A stretch of DNA of 5,515 bases, taken from positions 1-5,515 of the forward strand of contig JAJZZU010000202.1 of the NCBI GenBank assembly GCA_021797365.1, read 5' to 3'. Position numbers and translations under genes: made by a program. The number at the start of each line of letters is the position of its first letter. The stretch's first letter is position 1. Shown piece after piece: positions 1 through 5,515 of this stretch. The notes under the pieces were generated by a model. The model did not search any database. It saw only the letters and a program-made list of their open reading frames with translations, and was not told where the DNA came from. The DNA is from Pseudomonadota bacterium (GTDB lineage: Bacteria > Pseudomonadota > Gammaproteobacteria > Acidiferrobacterales > Acidiferrobacteraceae).

Positions 1-268
1 GACACACCAGGGTGCCGGCGGCAAGACCCGGGGCAAGGCCCGCGCATGTGCCGAAACTCACGAGTCCGCGCACCCCGCGGGATACGAGATCGAGCGCCAT
101 GCGCCGGGCCCGTTCCGCGCCCATCCCAGACACCCCTAGCCACTGTCCGGCGGCCAACGCCCGGGGCCGGCCGAGGGCCACGGGTCGGCCGAAGGCGCGG
201 GCCTCGGCGGCCAGCGCGACAACAATGCCGTAAGGGGCCTCTAGCGGGCGGCCCGATTGCGGTAGCAC
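1..268 (-). CDS. hpnG: Hopanoid-associated phosphorylase HpnG, N-terminal part (runs off the window)
   Basis: The first 89 residues of a nucleoside-phosphorylase-fold protein can be read from a GTG at 268-266 to the window edge. After a short lead, the protein shows GIVVALAAEARAFGRP (residues 14-29), then GVSGMGAERARRMA near 45-58 and VSFGTCAGLAPGLAAGTLV at 70-88. These are the N-terminal strand, the SGMGxERA segment and the glycine-rich phosphate/base-site segment of the HpnG family. In studied hopanoid producers HpnG removes adenine from adenosylhopane, the HpnH product, on the way to ribosylhopane and bacteriohopanetetrol. The reading frame is open through the end of shc, so the start is uncertain: GTG 268 gives a 28-nt overlap with shc, and GTG 280 is the alternative. 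No ATG or convincing Shine-Dalgarno sequence is seen. Position directly after shc is typical for hpnG and suggests translational coupling. The family call is firm; the start is inferred. Confidence 0.88.
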   Translation of the reverse strand, partial: MLPQSGRPLEAPYGIVVALAAEARAFGRPVALGRPRALAAGQWLGVSGMGAERARRMALDLVSRGVRGLVSFGTCAGLAPGLAAGTLVC

Positions 269-2184
269 GCCAAGGCCCACAGTGGGAAATACCGGGCGTA
301 CCCGTGGTACTTGAGGTAAAAGACCCGCGGGAAACCGGGGGCCGTGAACTCCACATCCTCCCATAGCCCACCCGGTTCGCGATGGGTCAAGAGATAGCGC
401 ACACCGCGGTGCACCGCCTCGCTGTCGACCTCGCCAGCAACGATCAGCGCCAAGATCGCCCAAGCCGTCTGAAACGCGGTGCTGCGCGTACCGATTCCCG
501 CGGTCTCTGGGTTGTGATAAGAGTCGTTGCTCTCACCCCAACCGCCATCGGCACGCTGGATGGACACAAGCCAGCGTACCGCAGCGCGTATCGCCGGGTC
601 ATCGCCGCCGATTCCCGCGGCACACAGGCCCACCAACACCGACCATGTCCCATAGATATAATTCGTCCCCCAGCGGCCGAACCATGCGCCATGCTCCTCC
701 TGCTCGGACCGCAGATAGGCGATGGCCCGCTCTATCGCCTCGCGATAGCGCCCATCACCAGCCGCCCGCGACAGCAGGGTGACGCACCGTGCGGTCACAT
801 CACTCGTCGGCGGATCGAGCAGGGCCCCGTGGTCCGCAAATGGGATCTCGTTCAGATAATAATGGGTATTATCGACATCAAACGAGGCAAAACCGCCGTT
901 GCGCGACTGCATGCCCGCGACCCATTCGGCGGCGCGCTGGATCGACTCGGCATACGCCGGATCACACGACTCCTCCATGGCCCAGGCCACGACGCTGGTG
1001 TCGTCCAGGTCCGGATAATGGCCGTTCTCGAACTGGAAGGGCCAGCCGCCCCCGCGCAGATCGGGCCTGCTGTCCCGCCAGTCTCCAGGGGCGTCGAGCA
1101 GCTGACGATCACGCATCCACGACAGGCCGCGCGACACCGCGTCCTTTGTGCCCTCACGATCGACCTCCATAAGCGCCAAACAGACAAGTCCGGTATCCCA
1201 GATCGGCGACACACACGGCTGGCAATAGGCCTCGTATTCCCCCACGAGCAACAGTTTCTGAATGGCGATCAGGGCGTCGCGCCGATAGGGGTGTTCGGGC
1301 CCATAGCCACGCACGGCCAAAAACTCGTAGGCATTCACCATCGCCGGAAAGATTGCCCCAAGCCCCCCGGTCCCATTTAAGCGCTCTATGATCCACGCCT
1401 CGGCGCGATCCAGGGCGCGCGCCCGTAGCCGGCGCGGAATCACGCCCTCGAGACGAAATCCGACGCGCTCAAGCTTGCACAAGACATAATTCATGAACGA
1501 CCGCACCGGAAAGTAATTGCGCTCCTCCTCGGCGGGCCGCACGAACAGCTCCGATATCCCAATGCCGCGTGGGTTGCGTGCACGCACCTTGAGACTGCAA
1601 AGCCCGAGCAAAGGCACCATGACCGTACGCGACCAATACGAGACCTTGGCGAGCGTAATCGGGAACCACTTCGGGGCCATGACCAGTTCCACGGGCATGA
1701 ACGGGATCGCACGCCACGGCACCTGACCGAACTGCGCGAGCGCGATGCGCGTAAACACATTGGCGCGTGCTGCGCCGCCTCGCTCCAAAATGAGCGCACG
1801 CGCTCTTACCATATGGGGCGCATTCACATCGTCACCCGCAAGCTTCAAGGCGTAATAGGCCTTGACCGACGCACTCATATCGAAGTGGCCGTCATAGTAG
1901 AGCGGCCACCCACCATCCGCCATCTGCCGGGCACGGATATAGCGCGCGAGCTTTTCCTCCAGCGCACAGTCGATCTCATCCATGAAATGCATCATGAGGA
2001 TGTATTCAGACGGGATGGTACAGTCGGCTTCGAGCGGCCAGCACCAGTACCCTTCCGGGGCCTGTTCGGCGAGGATACGGTCCCGCGCCTGCGCAAGCAC
2101 CGCGTCGAGAAAGGCCGCCTGCGCATCCTGCACCAGAGACTCGCGGCTCTCCCGGCTCTTTGCCGAAACCCTCTGACTCTTCAT
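241..2184 (-). CDS. shc: Squalene-hopene cyclase (Shc/HpnF)
   Basis: This 647-residue protein has the usual length for the family. It cyclises squalene to hopene and diplopterol as a monotopic enzyme on the cytoplasmic membrane. The catalytic acid motif DLDDTS is at residues 392-397, with the protonating Asp expected at D394. Repeated QW-type motifs include QMADGGW (87-93), QSRNGGF (426-432), QRADGGW (543-549) and GGLW near 605-608. SPIWDTGL (326-333), FGRWGTNYIYGT (502-513) and the aromatic C-terminus GFPRVFYLKYHGY (617-629) match cyclase pocket segments. A hydrophobic stretch near 160-195, containing KVSYWSRTVMVPLLGL, matches the membrane-inserting region. Compared by eye with the Alicyclobacillus enzyme, Phe replaces Tyr420 (residue 435) and Arg replaces His451 (residue 466); as I recall, both are common in proteobacterial cyclases. 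I chose the ATG at 2184 because GAGGA precedes it; an in-frame TTG at 2205 would add seven residues but has no ribosome site. The gene follows squalene synthase by 33 nt, so substrate supply and cyclisation are probably co-transcribed. Confidence 0.97.
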   Translation of the reverse strand: MKSQRVSAKSRESRESLVQDAQAAFLDAVLAQARDRILAEQAPEGYWCWPLEADCTIPSEYILMMHFMDEIDCALEEKLARYIRARQMADGGWPLYYDGHFDMSASVKAYYALKLAGDDVNAPHMVRARALILERGGAARANVFTRIALAQFGQVPWRAIPFMPVELVMAPKWFPITLAKVSYWSRTVMVPLLGLCSLKVRARNPRGIGISELFVRPAEEERNYFPVRSFMNYVLCKLERVGFRLEGVIPRRLRARALDRAEAWIIERLNGTGGLGAIFPAMVNAYEFLAVRGYGPEHPYRRDALIAIQKLLLVGEYEAYCQPCVSPIWDTGLVCLALMEVDREGTKDAVSRGLSWMRDRQLLDAPGDWRDSRPDLRGGGWPFQFENGHYPDLDDTSVVAWAMEESCDPAYAESIQRAAEWVAGMQSRNGGFASFDVDNTHYYLNEIPFADHGALLDPPTSDVTARCVTLLSRAAGDGRYREAIERAIAYLRSEQEEHGAWFGRWGTNYIYGTWSVLVGLCAAGIGGDDPAIRAAVRWLVSIQRADGGWGESNDSYHNPETAGIGTRSTAFQTAWAILALIVAGEVDSEAVHRGVRYLLTHREPGGLWEDVEFTAPGFPRVFYLKYHGYARYFPLWALACYRNRAAR

Positions 2185-2194
2185 ACGGCGTGGT

Positions 2195-2199
2195 TCCTC
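2195..2199 (-). promoter_or_regulatory. Ribosome binding site of shc (decides the start)
   Basis: GAGGA lies 10 nt upstream of the ATG at 2184-2182. The in-frame TTG at 2205-2203 has no purine-rich stretch at the right distance, so this site favours the shorter 647-residue protein. Confidence 0.6.
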
Positions 2200-2217
2200 G
2201 GGCAATGACGCGTTTCG

Positions 2218-3279
2218 TCAGACGCCGCGCGGCAAGGGCCGCGGCGCACCCGCCAAAAGCGCGAACAAGAGACGCAAAAGCCGGTTATGGCCGGCGGACA
2301 GGCGGCTCACCGCAACCGTCGCTTTGACACTGCGGCGTGTGATCTTCACGTCCTGACCGCTGGAGAAATTCCGCCTGCGATCAATCTTGCGCAGTGTCAA
2401 AACCGCCATACCAAGCGCCCACAAGCAGAAATTCCGAAGGCCCGCCTCTTTAGGTGGGATCAACAAGACATACTCGAGCGCACCGCGTGCATGGGTGCGC
2501 GCCACGTCGATGAGTTCGCCAAGGCCGCGACCGAATCCCTCATCATCGGGCCCGTGATCGAGATCGGCAAGCGCAAACCCATGACGCGCAAACACGTCGC
2601 GCGGCAACCAACAGGCCCCGCGCCCATGGTCCTCCCATATATCTTTTAGGATGTTGGTCATCTGGAGAGTCTGCCCAAACGAGACCGCGAGCGCCATAAG
2701 GCGGTCTTCATGACGACGCATTTCCGGAGAGTATTCGCAGAACAGGCGCGTGAGCATCTCACCCACGACCCCGGCCACGTGATAGCAGTAACGATCCATG
2801 TCCGCCAGGGTCGGCAGACCCGCAGGATCCTTGCGCTCCTGAAATTCCGCCATCCCGTCGGCCATGACGGCCACGCAGGTCTCAAGCGCCTTGCGCTGCG
2901 TGGCCGTAAAGGTGTCCCCGATCGCGATCACGCGCTCGGTCTCGCGCACCAACAGGCGCTCGGCCGGCGGCACTCCGGGGGCGAGCACCGCATCGAGACT
3001 GCGCGCAAATTCCCGCGGATCGGCGCGGCGCGCCACGACGTGCGCGAAGAGCGTACAGAAACGCCGTTTCTGGGCGCTGCTGAGATCCGGATCATCTTCT
3101 ATGGTATCGACGATACGGCAGAGCAGATAGCCGTTGCCGACGACGGCGCGCAGCGCCCGCGGAAGCTCGGGGATAGTCAGCGCGAAGGTCCGCGACACAT
3201 CCTGCAACATAGCCGCCTGGAAGCGCTCGTCATCCGCGTCCCCTCTCGTTGCTGTCGCATCTACTGCCGATACGGACAT
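2218..3279 (-). CDS. sqs: Squalene synthase, eukaryote-like single-enzyme type (farnesyl-diphosphate farnesyltransferase)
   Basis: This 353-residue isoprenoid synthase condenses two farnesyl diphosphates to presqualene diphosphate and reduces that to squalene with NADPH. Two Asp-rich metal-binding motifs are present: DTIEDD at 58-63 and DIWED at 213-217, the latter inside QMTNILKDIWED (206-217). SRTFALTIPELP (29-40) aligns with the SRSFA segment of animal squalene synthase, and YCYHVAGVVGEML (164-176) with its YCHYVAGLVG segment. These favour squalene synthase over phytoene synthase, HpnC or HpnD. LRNFCLWALGMAVLTL (281-296) falls where the eukaryotic enzymes carry their NFCAIPQ region. No full C-terminal membrane anchor is visible, only a short hydrophobic patch near 334-344. 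The ATG at 3279 has an upstream purine-rich site. The gene sits directly before shc, whose substrate it makes, so a hopanoid role is very likely. HpnD is the main alternative, made less likely by these motifs. Confidence 0.9.
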   Translation of the reverse strand: MSVSAVDATATRGDADDERFQAAMLQDVSRTFALTIPELPRALRAVVGNGYLLCRIVDTIEDDPDLSSAQKRRFCTLFAHVVARRADPREFARSLDAVLAPGVPPAERLLVRETERVIAIGDTFTATQRKALETCVAVMADGMAEFQERKDPAGLPTLADMDRYCYHVAGVVGEMLTRLFCEYSPEMRRHEDRLMALAVSFGQTLQMTNILKDIWEDHGRGACWLPRDVFARHGFALADLDHGPDDEGFGRGLGELIDVARTHARGALEYVLLIPPKEAGLRNFCLWALGMAVLTLRKIDRRRNFSSGQDVKITRRSVKATVAVSRLSAGHNRLLRLLFALLAGAPRPLPRGV

Positions 3280-3281
3280 GT

Positions 3282-3292
3282 CCCTTTTCCCT
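3282..3292 (-). promoter_or_regulatory. Ribosome binding site of the squalene synthase gene
   Basis: The purine run AGGGAAAAGGG precedes the ATG at 3279. Its upstream AGGGA part leaves an 8-nt spacer, a good distance for a Shine-Dalgarno sequence, and supports the chosen start. Confidence 0.55.
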
Positions 3293-3323
3293 GATGCGTC
3301 ATCGGTTGGCCGATCTGCGGGCC

Positions 3324-3356
3324 GTGCCCACCGCGCTCGGCGCTGGCGGTCGGCAC
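3324..3356 (-). repeat. Imperfect inverted repeat (11-bp arms, one mismatch) upstream of sqs
   Basis: The arms GTGCCCACCGC (3324-3334) and GCGGTCGGCAC (3346-3356) pair at 10 of 11 positions, with a C-C mismatch in the middle and an 11-nt loop. No T-run follows on either strand, so it is not a standard intrinsic terminator. It could be a leader structure, a stabilising hairpin between hpnL and sqs in a common mRNA, or chance in GC-rich DNA. Confidence 0.5.
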
Positions 3357-3397
3357 CTTAACATAAAGTGTAACCTTCTTGAACTCGTTTGGCGCCC

Positions 3398-4441
3398 CTA
3401 ACCGCTGGTCGGCGCGGCGTGCGCGGACGAAAGGCGCCGTAGGCGCCACTCGTGCCATTGCCATGAGAGCAGCACAGGAAACCCGATGGCCAGCTGACGC
3501 AACCGGCGTCCGAGCGCGAGACTCAACGCCGCATCGGGTGCGACGCCAAGCAGCACGGCCAGGCCGACAAAGCCGCCTTCCTGGACCCCGAGGGCCCCGG
3601 GAACCACGAACGCTACGCTATGCACGGCCTGGATCAGGGCCTCGAACACGAATACCTGAGCAAGGGTCAAGGGGATGTGCATCAGCGCCGCCAGGAGTGC
3701 GATCTCGGCCGCGCCGCCCGCAAAACCCACGAGCTGCCAGAATGCGCAGCGCGCCAGCACCGCACGGTGCCGGTACAGGCTCATCACCCTGCGGTCCAGA
3801 CCGGGGGCGAGCGGCAGATCCCGGCCGCCGATGGCGCGCAGTGCGCGCCCGAGCGTGCGGTCTGCAAATTCCGCAAGGCCGATGCGCACCTGAACCGCCA
3901 CGAACCCTGCTACCACGACCACTGCCGCCCCGACACCCGCCAACAACTCCGGCAACGGTGTCTGGATGCCCGCCAAAGGGAGCATCAAGGCAATGCCGCA
4001 GAGCGTAATGACGATCTGCAAGGCGAGCGTAACGCTGGTCTCGACGATCACGCTCGCCGAGGCCGTACTGGTATTCACACCGCGCAGACGCAAAAGCCGG
4101 ATGGCGACGAGTTCGCCCCCCACGCGTGCCACCGGAAGGAAGGTGTTGACCGCATCACGTACCATAGCAAGCCACACCAGCAACAGCCAGGGGATACGCC
4201 GCCGGATGCCGAGCAACGCCCCCCATCCGCGGACCTCGGTGGCGACCACCACGACACGCAAAGGGATAAGCCAGAGGAGACCCACGCCGGCGCGCGCCAG
4301 AAACGCCATGACCGGCGCGAACCCCAAGCGCTCCAAAAGCCACGCCGTAAGCGCGATACCGCCGGCCGCCATGATCCCCAACACCCCCGCCGTCCACGGC
4401 CGCTGGGGGGGTGCGCGGCGGGCGTCAGGCCTGTTGCTCAT
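3398..4441 (-). CDS. hpnL: HpnL-family hopanoid-associated integral membrane protein
   Basis: This 347-residue polytopic protein belongs to the flippase-like family related to the membrane region of lysylphosphatidylglycerol synthases. Hydrophobic segments lie near residues 18-37, 48-68, 85-101, 131-155, 166-186, 231-255, 258-280, 284-304 and 314-327. Recognisable family segments are NTFLPVARVGGE (99-110), with conserved polar residues next to a membrane helix, and PGALGVQEGG (281-290), the family's PGxLGVQEG motif. The N-terminus is short, basic and proline-rich, with no signal peptide. HpnL genes recur in hopanoid clusters, but I know of no proven biochemical activity; a role in moving or modifying a lipid is only an inference from family and context. 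Its start overlaps the end of hpnN by 17 nt, which indicates translational coupling with the exporter gene. The ribosome site is weak, with only an AGG about 7 nt upstream of the ATG. The family call is strong from motifs; the HpnL symbol rests partly on the neighbours. Confidence 0.85.
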   Translation of the reverse strand: MSNRPDARRAPPQRPWTAGVLGIMAAGGIALTAWLLERLGFAPVMAFLARAGVGLLWLIPLRVVVVATEVRGWGALLGIRRRIPWLLLVWLAMVRDAVNTFLPVARVGGELVAIRLLRLRGVNTSTASASVIVETSVTLALQIVITLCGIALMLPLAGIQTPLPELLAGVGAAVVVVAGFVAVQVRIGLAEFADRTLGRALRAIGGRDLPLAPGLDRRVMSLYRHRAVLARCAFWQLVGFAGGAAEIALLAALMHIPLTLAQVFVFEALIQAVHSVAFVVPGALGVQEGGFVGLAVLLGVAPDAALSLALGRRLRQLAIGFPVLLSWQWHEWRLRRLSSAHAAPTSG

Positions 4442-5515
4442 GCGAGGCCTGACGCAGGCTTAAGATCGCAGGCAGCACCAACAAAATCGTAATGAGGGCC
4501 GCACCCATGGCGATAAACAAGGTCTCCCCCAGGACGGCCATCCCGGGATTGGACGAGACCGCAAGGCTCCCAAACGAACTCATGGTGGTGAGCGCGCTGA
4601 ACACTACGGCCTCCGAGGTGCTGGTATCGAGCAGGAGCGCGGTCCCGACACCGCGCCGCCAACGCACGACGAGGTAGATGCTAAACGCCACGCTCAGACC
4701 GATAAGCAGCGGCAACACGATGATATTGGCAAGGTTGAATGAGATCCCAAGCACCCACATCACCGCCACCGCGGCCATAGCTGCCAATACCAGCGGGGCC
4801 AGGATCGTTAAGGCATCGGCCACGTTGCGCAAGGTCAGCAACAAGACCGCGGTGATCAACACAAACGAGATCGCGGTCGCCTCCTTGAAGGCATTGACCA
4901 CCGCACGGCCGCCCTGCACGAGCAGCACGGGCGGACCTACGGCATGGGGGGCCACGCGCGCCACGTCATGGGCAAATCGGACGATATTGCGATTGTGGTT
5001 GAGATTGAGCGACGAAAAGACCTCGACCCGCGCCTGTCCATCGGCACTAATGAATGACTTGCGCAGCGAGGCGGGCAAGGTGCGCAGGGTCACGGGACGC
5101 GCATTCAGCGCCTTTTGCAGACTGGCAAGCTGCCAGGGCAGGGTGCCGATAATGCGCCGCTGCAAGACCAAAAGGGCGGCCTGATCATGACCGAACCGCG
5201 CCAGATACGAGCCCAGGGCAACATCCAGGGCGCGCGCCGCATGGACCGTGCGGCCATGGCCGCGCTCGGCGGCGAAGGTCTTCAAGCTTTGACGCAGACG
5301 ACGCAACGAGCCCCGGATGCGGGCCGCTGACGGCGGCCGTGCGCGCCGGGGATGGATCGAAAACGGCGGCACGATCAGGGCCATTTGCGCGATCACCGCA
5401 AGCTTGGCGCGCTGATGGGTGGGGACGAAACTTGCGGCCGTAAGCACGCGTCCCACTGTCTTTAGGCGCGCAAGGCGCGCGGCCATCGCCTGCGCGGCGG
5501 GGAGATTGGGTTCCA
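4425..5515 (-). CDS. hpnN: Hopanoid transporter HpnN (RND/MMPL superfamily), C-terminal part (starts outside the window)
   Basis: The last 362 residues are visible and the frame is still open at the window edge, so the ATG at 5486 is internal rather than the start. Full HpnN proteins are roughly 850-900 residues. Visible residues 1 to about 205 are the second large periplasmic domain and include LTAASFVPTHQRAKLAVI (24-41), a family hallmark. Five membrane segments follow, near 212-228, 232-256, 260-284, 301-320 and 326-352, matching TM8-TM12 of an RND pump. FNLANIIVLPLLIGL (259-273) and SALTTMSSFGSLAVSSNPG (306-324) are typical HpnN/MMPL sequences. The position usually acidic in related RND helices is Ala here (GLSVAF). 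In Rhodopseudomonas palustris HpnN is needed to move hopanoids from the inner to the outer membrane; the same role is inferred here. It overlaps hpnL by 17 nt and probably leads or lies early in the operon. Confidence 0.92.
   Translation of the reverse strand, partial: EPNLPAAQAMAARLARLKTVGRVLTAASFVPTHQRAKLAVIAQMALIVPPFSIHPRRARPPSAARIRGSLRRLRQSLKTFAAERGHGRTVHAARALDVALGSYLARFGHDQAALLVLQRRIIGTLPWQLASLQKALNARPVTLRTLPASLRKSFISADGQARVEVFSSLNLNHNRNIVRFAHDVARVAPHAVGPPVLLVQGGRAVVNAFKEATAISFVLITAVLLLTLRNVADALTILAPLVLAAMAAVAVMWVLGISFNLANIIVLPLLIGLSVAFSIYLVVRWRRGVGTALLLDTSTSEAVVFSALTTMSSFGSLAVSSNPGMAVLGETLFIAMGAALITILLVLPAILSLRQASHEQQA

Larger units (their letters stand above)
3280..3397 (-). other. 118-nt intergenic gap: possible internal promoter or leader for sqs-shc-hpnG
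   Basis: This is the only sizeable non-coding stretch between genes in the window. It holds an AT-rich island (TTAACATAAAGTGTAA on the plus strand, 3358-3373) in otherwise GC-rich DNA, then, in the direction of transcription, a strong imperfect stem-loop and the sqs ribosome site. I could not find a convincing -35/-10 pair; TATGTT and TACACT on the minus strand are the best -10 candidates and both lack a matching -35. A promoter or 5' leader is therefore an inference from position and composition only. Confidence 0.35.

Noticed and set aside
382..1380. Long open frame of 332 codons on the plus strand, antisense to shc
   Set aside because: It lies entirely within a firmly identified cyclase gene, and its translation is rich in Arg, Pro and His with no recognisable family. 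Long antisense frames are expected in GC-rich genes.
2185..2205. TTG start at 2205 for shc
   Set aside because: It has no Shine-Dalgarno sequence, whereas the ATG at 2184 has GAGGA at a workable distance. The extra seven residues show no family similarity that I can see.
2710..3294. Open frame of 194 codons on the plus strand, antisense to sqs
   Set aside because: It overlaps the conserved squalene synthase sequence throughout and has no ribosome site or recognisable domain.
3301..3314. Small perfect hairpin ATCGG-TTGG-CCGAT as an operator
   Set aside because: Five-base arms are easily found by chance and no known operator consensus is matched. I mention it only as part of the gap.
3324..3356. 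Stem-loop between hpnL and sqs as an intrinsic terminator
   Set aside because: The stem is GC-rich, but no run of T follows it on either strand, so rho-independent termination is not supported.
3261..3464. Small minus-strand frame of 67 codons spanning the hpnL-sqs gap
   Set aside because: Its start is inside hpnL and its end inside sqs in another frame, and there is no ribosome site or known motif. It is most likely chance read-through of the gap.
3620..4492. Open frame of 290 codons on the plus strand, antisense to hpnL
   Set aside because: The product is a very polar, His/Arg/Gln-rich mirror of a hydrophobic membrane protein, with no motif. It is a shadow of hpnL.

Overview
This window is a stretch of hopanoid biosynthesis and transport genes. 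Everything lies on the minus strand, so the genes are transcribed from high to low coordinates. The order is hpnN (3' part only), an hpnL-type membrane protein gene, a squalene synthase gene, shc/hpnF (squalene-hopene cyclase) and hpnG (5' part only). The DNA is GC-rich, spacing is tight, and the genes look intact. The set points to a Gram-negative hopanoid producer, most likely a proteobacterium. An RND hopanoid exporter serving an outer membrane, a proteobacterial-style cyclase and a single-gene squalene synthase would fit a methanotroph-like or acidophilic gammaproteobacterial/acidithiobacillial lineage. That taxonomic guess is weak, because no marker gene is present.

Layout, in transcription order: 5515-4425 is the C-terminal part of an HpnN exporter, running off the window edge. 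4441-3398 is an HpnL-family polytopic membrane protein whose start overlaps the hpnN end by 17 nt. 3397-3280 is a 118-nt non-coding gap with an AT-rich island and an imperfect 11-bp stem-loop; it is the only real break in the cluster and could hold an internal promoter or a structured leader. 3279-2218 is a eukaryote-type (one-enzyme) squalene synthase. 2184-241 is squalene-hopene cyclase. 268-1 is the N-terminal part of the hopanoid-associated phosphorylase HpnG, which probably starts inside the end of shc. No gene-free stretch exceeds 300 bases.

Together the genes describe a pathway. Squalene synthase makes squalene from two farnesyl diphosphates, and Shc cyclises it to hopene/diplopterol at the inner membrane. 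HpnG acts in side-chain extension, after an HpnH-type enzyme that would have to be encoded elsewhere. HpnN moves hopanoids toward the outer membrane. HpnL is a conserved partner of unproven function.

I found no mobile element, CRISPR array, RNA gene or clear evidence of an undescribed system. The points most worth a second look are the use of a single squalene synthase rather than HpnC/D/E, the structured gap before it, the Asp-less transmembrane motif in HpnN, and the uncharacterised HpnL.
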